Source of the DNA: Methylocella tundrae
GTDB lineage: Bacteria > Pseudomonadota > Alphaproteobacteria > Rhizobiales > Beijerinckiaceae
Direction: 5' to 3'
Assembly: GCF_901905185.1 (NCBI RefSeq)
Contig: NZ_CABFMQ020000120.1
Span: forward strand, 62,001 to 126,000
DNA: 64,000 nt
Shown piece after piece: positions 8,060 to 16,825 of this stretch (within the stretch, counting starts at the first letter, position 1; every line of letters begins with the position of its first letter). The notes under the pieces are model-generated. The model ran no database searches, was not told where the DNA came from, and saw only the letters and a program-made list of their open reading frames with translations. Position numbers and translations under genes: made by a program.

Positions 8060-9400
8060 TCAAAGCCCGAACGGATAAGTGTCCGGCGCGCCGTGCGGCC
8101 TTGCACCGCTGAGCGGCGTCACCGGCGTCGTCTCCTCAAACCAGACATAGGCGTCAAACTGGTCGGGCAGGATCGCCTCGAAATAATGGCTGTAAAGCTC
8201 CGTGTCTGGCCGGTAGACGACGCCAATCGCGCGCTCAAGCCGTGGTTTGCTCAGCACGCCCCGCAGTTCCTTCTTGTCGCCTGTTCGCCAGTCGGTGAGC
8301 GATTTTTCGACGAAAGCCTGGCGGAAGACGCGTTCATAGCTGTCCGGGCGGGACGGAAGGATGGACTTCAATCTCATCGGACCGCCCCAATCGTCCGCGG
8401 CGGCCACCGTGCCGCGATCGGTTCCAAATCCGATCAGCGCTGCCGCTTCGCCAAACGCGGCGCGGCACGATTCACCAATGTTGAATTCTCCTTGCCAGCC
8501 CATCGCGGTAGCCGCCGCATTGCCGACATGCGAATTATGCGCCCACACCACGGCTTTCGCCTCATTGCCGCGGGCGGTCAAAAGGCGCGCAAGCGTGTCG
8601 AACATGTGGCGGTCGCGCAAATTCCAGGAATCTGTCGCGCTGCGATACATCAGCCGATAATAATGCTCGGCGGTGTGGACGATGCGGGCATTCTGCTCGG
8701 CGTCAAAAAAATCGCCCTCGCGGCGCAGATAGATGAGCCGGTTGTCGAGAAGCTCGCGCAATTGCGCAACGACGGCGTCCTCGCAGGGCGACTTGTCAAG
8801 AAAGCGCGTCGCGCTGCCGTAGCGGGAAGGATCATTCTGCCAGGGGGTAAGACAACCGTAACGCTGGCGCGCCTTCATCGCCTCCTGAGGATCGACCCTG
8901 CCAAGGTAGGAGAGAACGGCGGCGATCGAGGCGCCAAGACTGTAGATGTCGAGGCCGCTGAACTGAACGCGCTGCCGCGACGCCAGCTTTGCATTATGCG
9001 TTCGCAGCCATTCGACGAAATCATCCATCTCGACATTGCGCCACATCCATGTCGGGAAGCGCGCAAAAGCTTCTTCGGCCGAAGCCTCATGCGGGTGATG
9101 ACGCACATGGCGGTCAATACGCGCCGCATCGGGCCAATCCGCCTCGACCGCGACGATATTGAAGCCATGTCGTTCGATCAGGCGGCGCGTGATCGCCGCG
9201 CGGGCGCGGTAGAACTGAGACGTGCCATGCGTCGCCTCCCCGAGCAGGACGACTTTGGCGTCTCCGAAGCGGTCGAAGCACTCGCCGAAATCATCGACCT
9301 CGTCGAGGGAGGGCAGGGGCTCACAGAAATCGCGCACCACAGCCGCCGCCTCGTCGGCGCCAACCGCGCGAAGCGCCCCAGCAACATCGATATCAGCCAT
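8060..9400 (-). CDS. Erythromycin esterase-like hydrolase
   Basis: The 446-residue protein has the family's marks: GEATHGTSQFYRARA near residue 53, EADWPDAARIDRHVR, FARFPTWMWRN and WAHNSHVGNA. The catalytic Glu and His of EreA/EreB lie in these motifs. Chromosomal homologues in Alphaproteobacteria are often stress-linked and have not been shown to act on macrolides. It starts 11 bases after the hibernation-factor gene stop, so it is probably co-transcribed with it and shares the FixK-type box upstream. That context points to an anaerobic or stationary-phase role rather than antibiotic resistance. Confidence 0.85.
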   Translation of the reverse strand: MADIDVAGALRAVGADEAAAVVRDFCEPLPSLDEVDDFGECFDRFGDAKVVLLGEATHGTSQFYRARAAITRRLIERHGFNIVAVEADWPDAARIDRHVRHHPHEASAEEAFARFPTWMWRNVEMDDFVEWLRTHNAKLASRQRVQFSGLDIYSLGASIAAVLSYLGRVDPQEAMKARQRYGCLTPWQNDPSRYGSATRFLDKSPCEDAVVAQLRELLDNRLIYLRREGDFFDAEQNARIVHTAEHYYRLMYRSATDSWNLRDRHMFDTLARLLTARGNEAKAVVWAHNSHVGNAAATAMGWQGEFNIGESCRAAFGEAAALIGFGTDRGTVAAADDWGGPMRLKSILPSRPDSYERVFRQAFVEKSLTDWRTGDKKELRGVLSKPRLERAIGVVYRPDTELYSHYFEAILPDQFDAYVWFEETTPVTPLSGARPHGAPDTYPFGL

Positions 9401-9411
9401 CGCAGCCTCCG

Positions 9412-9978
9412 CTAGACAGGATGATGCTTGCCAACCAGACGCACCGTGCTCGCCTGCGCGCCTTTCTCGCCTTCTTCCTCTACGAAGCGGATTTCCGAGC
9501 CCACCCTCAACTGGTCGAAAGCGTCGTCGAGAACGGCGTTGCGATGAAAGTAGATCTCGCGCCCATCGGGCGTTTCGATGAATCCGGCGTCTTCGCCCGC
9601 GAGGAACCTCGCCACACGGCCGTGATCTTCCACCGCATGGAGTTTCACCTCGCCGCGCAGATCGCGCTGGGCGTCCTCGACCTGCCGCTGCGCCGCGCCA
9701 AAGGCCTCTCTCACCGCGACCATGACATGCTCACGTTCAGGCTTGTCATCATGCGTCCTGTTGACGATAACGTCCTTGTGCCCGGGCATCGCAATTCGGA
9801 TGTCGACCTTGAACGGTCCGCCGTGACGGCTCCGCTTTTCTTCACGGATGATTGCGACATGACAGCTCGTAATTCGGGAGCTGAATTTTTCGAGGCGCTG
9901 AGCCAGCCTGAGAATCTCGGATCGAACAGCTTCCGAAGGGTCGCAGTTTTGAAAGGCGATCTCGATTGGCGCTTGCAT
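9412..9978 (-). CDS. Ribosome hibernation factor (HPF/RaiA-like) fused to a cold-shock domain
   Basis: The 188-residue protein has an HPF/RaiA-like first half (MQAPIEIAFQNCDPS to about residue 105). The second half has cold-shock RNA-binding features (GFIETPDGREIYFHRNAVL, a variant of RNP1/RNP2). HPF proteins sit in the 30S subunit and silence ribosomes; a cold-shock tail would add RNA binding. The ATG at 9978 follows AGGAGG with good spacing, which rules out the longer reading frame. A TTGA-N6-TCAA box lies about 160 bases upstream. The erythromycin-esterase-like gene follows after 11 bases. Confidence 0.82.
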   Translation of the reverse strand: MQAPIEIAFQNCDPSEAVRSEILRLAQRLEKFSSRITSCHVAIIREEKRSRHGGPFKVDIRIAMPGHKDVIVNRTHDDKPEREHVMVAVREAFGAAQRQVEDAQRDLRGEVKLHAVEDHGRVARFLAGEDAGFIETPDGREIYFHRNAVLDDAFDQLRVGSEIRFVEEEGEKGAQASTVRLVGKHHPV

Positions 9979-10132
9979 GAGGCCCTCCTCAGTCTGAAAT
10001 GGCTTCCATGCGCCGCCGGCTCGGAACGGGACCCGCGACGCAACGCTCAAGGTGCGGGACGGTCGCAGACGCCGACGATCCATCATGCGCGCTGGCTGTA
10101 GATGTGGGTAGAGTGAAACCGGGTTGTGTACG

Positions 10133-10146
10133 TTGAGCCAGATCAA
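10133..10146. promoter_or_regulatory. FixK/FNR-type box upstream of the hibernation-factor gene
   Basis: TTGAGCCAGATCAA is a perfect TTGA-N6-TCAA dyad, the site for CRP/FNR-family regulators such as FixK. With the usual centre at -41.5, transcription would start near 10098 on the minus strand, leaving a leader of about 120 bases. The same 14 bases occur at 44644-44657. The rest of 9979-10405 holds no gene I can support. Confidence 0.65.
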
Positions 10147-10405
10147 TTTCTGCAAGATCAACCGATGAGACGTTGCAGCGCGAGCGTCGCCATCATTGAT
10201 GGCGAAGCTGATGCTTGGTTGGAGCGCGCGAGCGCGAGCGGCGGCCAGTTATCGCCTGCAACGTCAACGCTTCTGTTGTGATGACGCTGATCTGTCACCC
10301 ATAGGCCGATGGGATCGTGCGCCGCGGCCAGAAAAGGCGGCCTATGGCGTCGGTCGCCACGGGCCGTGCCGGGCTGTTTCGCAAATAGCTGACGACGCCA
10401 ATGAT

Positions 10406-10681
10406 TTATCGATTTGTCCGCCGCCGAAAGAAATCTTTAAGCCGGCGGCCGAGCTTCGTCAGCCTATCCAAAAGGCGGCCAGCAAGTGGAATGTCGATTG
10501 CGAGAATCATCAAGCCGAGAGGGAGCATCCAGAAGCCCACCAGCGGAAGAAAGCCGATGACGCCCCCGAGGACAAGCACCGTGCCGAGAGGGATTCTCGC
10601 AAAGCGCCATTGCGGCTCCCTCAGGCGCTCAAGCATTGGCTTGCCTCGACTTTTAATCGGTTTGTCAGCGGGGTCGTCCAT
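10406..10681 (-). CDS. Small inner-membrane protein
   Basis: The 91-residue product has a charged N-terminus and a hydrophobic region with two segments (IPLGTVLVLGGVIGFLPLVG and WMLPLGLMILAIDIPL, about 29-66). It ends in a strongly basic tail (RRLKDFFRRRTNR). Its GFWMLPLGL stretch recalls the PGPGW-type small membrane proteins common in Proteobacteria. Function is unknown. It lies downstream of the cytochrome b561 gene on the same strand with a gap of about 50 bases and may be co-transcribed. Confidence 0.6.
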   Translation of the reverse strand: MDDPADKPIKSRGKPMLERLREPQWRFARIPLGTVLVLGGVIGFLPLVGFWMLPLGLMILAIDIPLAGRLLDRLTKLGRRLKDFFRRRTNR

Positions 10682-10731
10682 GTCGACAGTTCTCGCGATC
10701 CGCGGTGGATTGGCTTAAATATGCGCTGTTG

Positions 10732-11484
10732 TCACGTCGCGTCCGGCGGCTTTCGGGTAAGGATCTTGCGGCCAGTGAACATCGCGGACGTGATGGCGCC
10801 GCCCTCGTGAAGCTCTGTTGAAACCACTGCAATAATGTGGAGCGTGATAACGACGGCCAAAGCGTAGAATGCAAGCTCGTGGATCTCGACGAATGGTCCA
10901 CGAAAAGCGCGCATGGCTTGATAGGACGCCTCGTTGATCACGGCCGACGCCCCCGGTTGAACGGCCGCGGGGTCGACGCCCGGCGCGGCCACCCACTGCG
11001 CAAACCAGTGACCGAACGGCGGCCAGAATAGATCGGTTCCCACAATGACGAGGCCTGTAGCCAACTGCACGAGGAGCAGCAGGAAGATCAGGGAGACTCC
11101 TATGCGCGCCAGCGGGTTATGCCCGACGAACTGTTGCGGCTGCCCGGACAGGAAAGACATGACGTAGCCTCGCAGCGCGGCGGGATAACCGGGTCCGCCC
11201 GGCGCTATCGCCCGCCACCGCGCGTAACGATTGCCAAAGAATGCCCAGACGAACCGCCAGAGCAGATTGATCGCCATCACGTAGCCGAATGACGCGTGTA
11301 CGCTTTTCAGCGCGATCTTGCCGCTGGCCGAAAGGCCGAGGGCGTCATCATTGAGGATCACTACCCCTGTCCCGATGAGTCCGAGCACGGAAAGCGCGTT
11401 GATCCAGTGAAACCATCGAGTGGGCGCATCCCACGCAAAATATTCTGTGTACTGGATCGGGCCGTCAGAGCTTTGTTGCATCAT
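10732..11484 (-). CDS. Cytochrome b561-family protein
   Basis: The 250-residue membrane protein has four main hydrophobic segments. Histidines suited to bis-His haem b ligation occur in RWFHWINAL, VHASFGYV and EIHELAFYALAVVITLHIIAV. The family takes electrons from donors to periplasmic or membrane acceptors. AAGGAGG stands 8 bases before the ATG at 11484, so the much longer upstream reading frame is not the start. The di-haem peroxidase gene is transcribed divergently from it, and the two could form an electron pathway to peroxide. Confidence 0.82.
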   Translation of the reverse strand: MMQQSSDGPIQYTEYFAWDAPTRWFHWINALSVLGLIGTGVVILNDDALGLSASGKIALKSVHASFGYVMAINLLWRFVWAFFGNRYARWRAIAPGGPGYPAALRGYVMSFLSGQPQQFVGHNPLARIGVSLIFLLLLVQLATGLVIVGTDLFWPPFGHWFAQWVAAPGVDPAAVQPGASAVINEASYQAMRAFRGPFVEIHELAFYALAVVITLHIIAVVSTELHEGGAITSAMFTGRKILTRKPPDAT

Positions 11485-11976
11485 TTGCGTGCCTCCTTCG
11501 AGTGTCCGGGCGCCGGCATCGTGCGCCACGGTCATATCCTCCCGTCCAACGAGACCATACAGTTTTTGCAGCCCGGAACTCACCGCTGCCGGAAGCGGAT
11601 CGCGCGCGCAAATGCACCAACGCCTTTTCCTTCCAACGTCTTTCGAGGTTATATAGTGACGAGGTCGGCAAGATGCATCGGGTCGCTCGGCCACAGAGCG
11701 TTTCCGCGTGGGGTTGGTATCGGGATGAAATCGTCCAGATGACGGCCCGGAGCCAGAGCCTCAAAGCTTTCGTTCAGGTTATATCAGTATGTCATAATAT
11801 CATTCAGGGAAGCATTCATGATTTACTTTTGGCAGGCGTCCATTTAGAAATTGTAACGCGAATACGCTAGTCGCGTGCGCGTTGCGTCAAATGTACTGCC
11901 GCGACAGTCGGTATGGATCGACGCAATGATCCGCCGCCATAAAGGCGCAGCGCGAACTAGAGTAAGGAAACTCATC
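11485..11976. other. Divergent intergenic region, no gene supported
   Basis: These 492 bases lie between the divergent cytochrome b561 and peroxidase genes. Open frames in both directions lack ribosome sites and family features. The part around 11775-11875 is AT-rich (for example GTTATATCAGTATGTCATAA) and probably holds the promoters. I find no perfect FixK-type box here. Confidence 0.5.
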
Positions 11977-13017
11977 ATGGCAAAAAGCATTTCTGCCGTC
12001 TTCCTTTCCGTCGCCTATCTCATCGCCTCTCCCGCCCTGGCCGCCGAGGAACTGCTGACGAAGGCGAAGCAGCTGTTCGAGCCGATTCCGACAACCGCGC
12101 CGAATTTGCCCGGCAACCCGGCGACCCCCGCCAAGGTTGAACTTGGCAAAATGCTTTTCTTCGACCCGCGATTATCCGCGAGCCATGCCATCAGCTGCAA
12201 CTCCTGTCATAATCTGGGACTTGGCGGAGCTGATGCTGAATCGAAATCTATCGGCCATCACTGGCAGCTGGGCGGCCGGAACGCGCCGACGGTTTTTAAT
12301 GCGGTCTTCAACAAGGCCCAGTTCTGGGACGGGCGGGCCAAGGATCTCGAGGAGCAGGCTGGCGGGCCGATGATGAATCCGGTCGAGATGGCGTCGCCGA
12401 AAGCGCATGTGGCCGAACAGCTCAAGGGCGTCCCCGGCTATGGCGAGGTCTTCGCCAAGGCGTTCCCGGGTGAGGCGGACCCGACCACGCTCGCCAATGT
12501 GCAGAAGGCTATCGCCGTTTTTGAAGCCACGCTGATCACGCCAAATGCGCCGTTCGATCGTTTTCTCAAAGGTGAGGCCGACGCGCTTTCGGCGCCGCAA
12601 AAGGAGGGCCTGGCGTTGTTCATGGATAAGGGATGCTCGAATTGCCACAATGGCGTCAACGTGGGAGGCGGCATGTACGCTCCGTTCGGAGTGGTTGAGA
12701 AGCCGGGCGCGGAACTGCTGCCGCCCGCCGACAAGGGCCGCTTCATGGTCAGCAAGACGCCGAGCGACGAATATGTTTTCAAGGTGCCGACGCTGCGCAA
12801 CATTGCCTTGACGGCGCCCTATTTCCACACCGGCAAAGCCTGGGATTTGCGTCAGGCGGTGGCGGTCATGGGCACAAGCCAGCTCGGCGTCTCGCTCAGC
12901 GACGATGAGGTGGACAAGATCACAGCCTTCCTCGCCAGCCTGACAGGGGACCAGCCGACTGTGACCTACCCGATCTTACCGCCCAGCGGCGCAGCCACGC
13001 CGCAACCGGAGCCGTGA
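11977..13017 (+). CDS. Di-haem cytochrome c peroxidase (CCP/MauG family)
   Basis: The 346-residue product has a signal peptide cut after ALA (residue 22). Two haem c sites are present: CNSCH at 74-78 and CSNCH at 220-224. The motifs LGKMLFFDPRLS, NAPTVFNAVFN and KVPTLRNIALTAPYFHTG are typical of bacterial CCPs, which reduce hydrogen peroxide in the periplasm. The length fits CCP better than MauG (about 400). The ATG at 11977 follows AAGGAAA. A short convergent gap separates its stop from phaC. Confidence 0.9.
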   Translation: MAKSISAVFLSVAYLIASPALAAEELLTKAKQLFEPIPTTAPNLPGNPATPAKVELGKMLFFDPRLSASHAISCNSCHNLGLGGADAESKSIGHHWQLGGRNAPTVFNAVFNKAQFWDGRAKDLEEQAGGPMMNPVEMASPKAHVAEQLKGVPGYGEVFAKAFPGEADPTTLANVQKAIAVFEATLITPNAPFDRFLKGEADALSAPQKEGLALFMDKGCSNCHNGVNVGGGMYAPFGVVEKPGAELLPPADKGRFMVSKTPSDEYVFKVPTLRNIALTAPYFHTGKAWDLRQAVAVMGTSQLGVSLSDDEVDKITAFLASLTGDQPTVTYPILPPSGAATPQPEP

Positions 13018-13105
13018 GAGACAACAGGTTGCCCTCGGGGCGCTTGGCGGTTGGACGAACCGTCATGTCGATCGGGAACATTGCCCGCGACGATCGCCAG
13101 CGCCA

Positions 13106-14977
13106 TCAAGGCTGCTGGACGTAGGAGCCAGGAGCCGCGCATAGCGGAGTGTAGCCGGATTGAGGCGCCCCCAGTCGCGGCGGCGCTACAGGTTTGCCCG
13201 AGTGGCCGGCAAGCCAGGCGGTCCATTCGGGCCACCATGAGCCTTCCTTGCGAGGCGCCAGCGTCTGCCAGGCGTCAGGATCGATATGACGGTCCTGCGC
13301 CGCCTTCGTAAGAATCTGGTAGCTGCGGCCCCGGTGTCCGGGTTCCGAGACGATGCCGGCGTTGTGTCCGCCCGTGGTGAGCAGAAACGTCACATCTGTA
13401 TCGGTCAGCAGATGCACTTTGAAAGCCGATCGCCAGGGCGCAACGTGGTCGCGCTCGGTTCCGACGGAGAAGATCGGCGCGCGGATGTCAGTCAGCGCGA
13501 TCGGCCGCCCCTCGACCTTGAACCTGCCTTCCGCGAGATCATTGTCGAGAAAGAGCTTACGCAGATACTCGGAGTGCATCCGGTATGGCATCCGCGTTGC
13601 GTCGGCATTCCAGGCCATGAGGTCGTTCATGGGCGCGCGCTCGCCCATGAGATAGTCGCGCATGATCCTCGACCAGACGAGATCGTTCGATCGCAGGAGC
13701 TGGAAGGCGCCAGCCATCTGCTTTCCATCGAGATAGCCTTGCTCCCACATCAGGTCCTCAAGAAAGTGGACCTGGCTCTCGTTGATGAAGAGAGAAAGTT
13801 CGCCTGCTTCCGTGAAGTCCTGCTGCGCAGCGAAGAACGAGACAGACTTTAGCCGGTTATCCCCATCCCGCGCCATCGCGGCGGCGGCGATGGAAAGGAG
13901 CGTGCCGCCAAGGCAGTAGCCCACCGCGTGTGTTTTCGCATCGGGCGCGATCGCGTTAACGGCGTCGAGCGCCGCCAGGAAGCCGAGCCGGAGGTAATCT
14001 TCCATGCCGAGATCCCGATCCTCCTCGGTTGGATTCTTCCAGGAGATCATAAAAACCGTGAAGCCCTGTTTTGTCAGAAAATTAACAAGCGAGTTCTGCG
14101 GCGAAAGGTCGAGGATGTAATATTTCATGATCCACGCTGGAACGATCAGGATCGGCTCCGGCCTCACCGTCTCAGTCGCGGGCGCATATTGGATCAGCTC
14201 GATCAGACGATTGCGGAAGATGACCTCGCCGGGCGCGACCGCCACTTCGAGCCCCACCTTGAAATTCTCCGTTCCAACAGGCGGTTCGCCGCGGCTGAGG
14301 CGTCCCCAGTCCTCCCAAAAATTTTGTACGCCGTCGAAGAGGTTCATCCCTCCGGTTTCCAACGTCCGGCGCAGCGCTACCGGGTTGATGGCGAGAAAAT
14401 TCGCTGGCGACGCCACGTCCAGAAGCTGACGGGATGCGAACTCGACCACTCTCTCGTGCTGCTTCGAGACGCCATCGATGCCAGTCGTAGCGTTGTGCCA
14501 CCATTGCTGTTGCAGCAGAAAATTTTGATAGATCGCATTGTAGGGGTAGTCTTGCCACTCCTTCGCCACGAAACGCCGATCCTGCGGGAGCGGCTCGATG
14601 CAGGCCTCGCAGCGGCCGCCCGACAAAATGGACTGCTGGATGTTTGTCGCGAGCCGCGCCCATTTCCGCGCAGCCTTCCCGGCCAGCGCGGCCTGCTTGC
14701 CTGGGGAGAAGGCGAGGTGGATGGCCCAGTCCGAATACGCCTCCGCCATGGCGGCGGGCGACAGGCCGGCGGTCAGACGCGCCAGGGAGGAGTGGACGAT
14801 CTTGTCCAATGTCTCGGAAAGACGCTCGAGCGGGTCCGGCGGACTGACCGTCGCGGACGGTGTCACTGGCGCGACGTGAGGCCCCTCCGTCTTTGTCAAG
14901 GGCGTGGCCAAAGCGGTATTTTCGGCTTTGGGCGAGATGGAGCTGGCGGAGGCGCCGCTGACTATCGTGTTTTCCAT
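13106..14977 (-). CDS. phaC: Class I poly(3-hydroxyalkanoate) synthase
   Basis: The 623-residue enzyme polymerises hydroxyacyl-CoA into PHA granules. The lipase-like box GYCLGG gives the catalytic Cys355, with Asp510 (GTERDHVAP) and His538 (GGHNAGI) completing the triad. The PhaC N-terminal domain is present (WQDYPYNAIYQNFLL). The N-terminus carries about 45 extra Ser/Thr/Pro-rich residues. The thiolase gene lies upstream on the same strand; no phaB is in the window. A near-match to a FixK box (TTGACGCAGGTCAT on the minus strand, 15012-15025) lies just upstream, but it sits too close to the start for normal activation. Confidence 0.93.
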   Translation of the reverse strand: MENTIVSGASASSISPKAENTALATPLTKTEGPHVAPVTPSATVSPPDPLERLSETLDKIVHSSLARLTAGLSPAAMAEAYSDWAIHLAFSPGKQAALAGKAARKWARLATNIQQSILSGGRCEACIEPLPQDRRFVAKEWQDYPYNAIYQNFLLQQQWWHNATTGIDGVSKQHERVVEFASRQLLDVASPANFLAINPVALRRTLETGGMNLFDGVQNFWEDWGRLSRGEPPVGTENFKVGLEVAVAPGEVIFRNRLIELIQYAPATETVRPEPILIVPAWIMKYYILDLSPQNSLVNFLTKQGFTVFMISWKNPTEEDRDLGMEDYLRLGFLAALDAVNAIAPDAKTHAVGYCLGGTLLSIAAAAMARDGDNRLKSVSFFAAQQDFTEAGELSLFINESQVHFLEDLMWEQGYLDGKQMAGAFQLLRSNDLVWSRIMRDYLMGERAPMNDLMAWNADATRMPYRMHSEYLRKLFLDNDLAEGRFKVEGRPIALTDIRAPIFSVGTERDHVAPWRSAFKVHLLTDTDVTFLLTTGGHNAGIVSEPGHRGRSYQILTKAAQDRHIDPDAWQTLAPRKEGSWWPEWTAWLAGHSGKPVAPPRLGAPQSGYTPLCAAPGSYVQQP

Positions 14978-15091
14978 TGCTCAAGAATGCCTGCGATTTC
15001 GCGGCGTTGGAATGACCTGCGTCAATTCCTTCAGGGCACGCAGATCCAACGGATGCGCATCCGAGTCCTGCGGGAGGTTCGTCAGCCCGCC

Positions 15092-16279
15092 TCAGGCCAG
15101 CATTTCGAGCGCCAGGGCGATGCCCTGGCCGCCGCCGATGCAAAGCGTGACGACGCCGCGCCGAAGCCCGTCGCGTTTCATTGAATGCAGGAGCCGGGTG
15201 GTCAGGATAGCGCCGCTGGCGCCGATCGGATGGCCGTGGGCGATGGCGCCGCCCTCGACGTTGACGACGTCTTCGGCGAGGCCGAGTTCGCGGGTGACCG
15301 CAAGCGCAATGGCGGCGAAGGCCTCGTTGATCTCAACGCGTTCGACGTCGCCAAGCGTCCATCCAGCCCGCTCCAGCGCCTGCCGGACGGCCGGGACGGG
15401 GCCGATGCCGAACATGCCAGGCTCCACCGCGCCAAGGCCGTAGGCGACGAGACGCGCGACCGGATCGAGACCGTTCGCATCGGCAAAACCACGCTCCGCG
15501 ACGATCATTGCCGCCGCGGCGGTGTTGAGCCCCGGCGCGTTCCCCGCCGTGATGGTTCCATCCTTGCGGAAGGCTGGTTTCAGCTTGGCCAGCGACTCGA
15601 TCGTCGTGCCGGGCCGATTGTGCTCGTCCCTGGCGAAAAGCTCCGGCCCCTTGCGGCCCTTGATTTCCACGGCGACGATCTCGGCGTCGAACTTGCCGGC
15701 CGCCTGCGCGGTCGAGAAGCGCTCCTGCGAGCGCGCCGCCCAGCGGTCCTGATCCTCGCGGCTGATCTGGCATTTCGTGACGAGATCCTCTGTGTGCCAA
15801 CCGGAATGCTCGTTGGAGAAGGCGTCGTTGAGCCCGTCGCGCAGCATCGAATCGTAAATCTCGGCATTGCCCATCCGGTAACCCCAGCGGCCGCCCAGCA
15901 TCAGGTAGGGGGCGGCGTCCATGTTCTCCATGCCGCCAGCGATGGCGGCGTCGCCGAAGCCTAGCCAGATGTCCTGAGCCACGGTGGCGATCGCCTGCGC
16001 GCCAGAACCACAAACACGGTTGACGGTCATGGCCGGCACGTCGACCGGCACGCCGCCATGGATGGCGGACTGGCGCGCCGGATTCATCTTGTTTCCCGCC
16101 TGCACCACATTGCCCATGACGACTGCGCGCAGCTTGGCCGGATCGAGATTGGCGCGGCGGACAGTCTCGCGGACGACCGTCGCCCCAAGTGCGGTCGCGG
16201 GCGTCGCTTTCAGCGAACCATTATAGGTTCCAATCGCGGTGCGGACCGGCGCGCACAGCACGGCTTCTCTTTTGGTCAT
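15092..16279 (-). CDS. phaA: Acetyl-CoA acetyltransferase (thiolase)
   Basis: The 395-residue thiolase condenses two acetyl-CoA to acetoacetyl-CoA. The nucleophile Cys90 lies in NRVCGSGAQ. The histidine loop is GGAIAHGHPIGASG and the second cysteine is in CIGGGQG near the C-terminus. The ATG at 16279 follows GGGAGG with good spacing; an in-frame ATG 13 codons earlier has no ribosome site. It precedes phaC on the same strand by about 115 bases, so a role as PHA-pathway PhaA is likely. It could also serve general acetoacetyl-CoA metabolism. Confidence 0.88.
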   Translation of the reverse strand: MTKREAVLCAPVRTAIGTYNGSLKATPATALGATVVRETVRRANLDPAKLRAVVMGNVVQAGNKMNPARQSAIHGGVPVDVPAMTVNRVCGSGAQAIATVAQDIWLGFGDAAIAGGMENMDAAPYLMLGGRWGYRMGNAEIYDSMLRDGLNDAFSNEHSGWHTEDLVTKCQISREDQDRWAARSQERFSTAQAAGKFDAEIVAVEIKGRKGPELFARDEHNRPGTTIESLAKLKPAFRKDGTITAGNAPGLNTAAAAMIVAERGFADANGLDPVARLVAYGLGAVEPGMFGIGPVPAVRQALERAGWTLGDVERVEINEAFAAIALAVTRELGLAEDVVNVEGGAIAHGHPIGASGAILTTRLLHSMKRDGLRRGVVTLCIGGGQGIALALEMLA

Positions 16280-16408
16280 GCGAATTTCCTCCCTGAAAGC
16301 GCGTTGACTATGAAACATACCCTGCCGGAGCAGGGCGGCATAACCCGGCGCCTCTCAGCCGCCCGATATAAGCGGCGCGATGGCTTGTCCGGGGCAGGCG
16401 CGGCCGGA

Positions 16409-16813
16409 TCACGATTTTCTCCTGATGATTCCGTCAAGCCTAACCGCCTCAGCTATGGTGTTCGAGATCGTGCCGTATTTGCGGACGTTGGCGTGCAGCA
16501 ATTCAAGCCGGTGGTCGGTTTCATCGGTATCGACAATCAGTTCGTAATCGATCGAATTCATCTTTGGCGGGCTGTCCTGCCTAACGCCATGGAGCTTGAC
16601 CTCGACGCCGCGCAAATCAAACTTCAGCATCGGCGTCGCGCGTTCGATGCCCTTGATCATGCAGGCGGCGAGAGCCGCCAGAAACAATTCGGCCGGGTTA
16701 AATGCATCCAGCCGTCCGTTCACGTCGGTGTCGAGGATAATCCGCGCCTCCTTCACCGACGCCTCGCCGCCATGTCCGTCGATGCGCCGGGCGCAAACAT
16801 TGTATTCAAGCAT
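16409..16813 (-). CDS. OsmC-family protein with a missing second cysteine
   Basis: The 134-residue protein has the OsmC fold signature: NPAELFLAALAACMIKGIER, with the first redox cysteine in AACM, then a beta region and a C-terminal helix. In peroxide-reducing OsmC/Ohr proteins a second cysteine usually lies in a C-P-V/I-S-N/R-T motif. Here that place reads KYGTISNT, with Gly for Cys, so the two-Cys peroxidase reaction is doubtful. It follows the ArsC fusion gene by 12 bases on the same strand and is probably co-transcribed with it. Confidence 0.8.
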   Translation of the reverse strand: MLEYNVCARRIDGHGGEASVKEARIILDTDVNGRLDAFNPAELFLAALAACMIKGIERATPMLKFDLRGVEVKLHGVRQDSPPKMNSIDYELIVDTDETDHRLELLHANVRKYGTISNTIAEAVRLDGIIRRKS

Positions 16814-16825
16814 CCCGGCTCTCCG

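Noticed and set aside
8093..9415. 440-codon plus-strand open frame
   Set aside because: It mirrors the erythromycin-esterase-like gene, which has clear family motifs on the other strand.
15012..15025. FixK/FNR box in front of phaC
   Set aside because: TTGACGCAGGTCAT misses one base of the dyad and lies too near the phaC start for class II activation; kept only as a remark.
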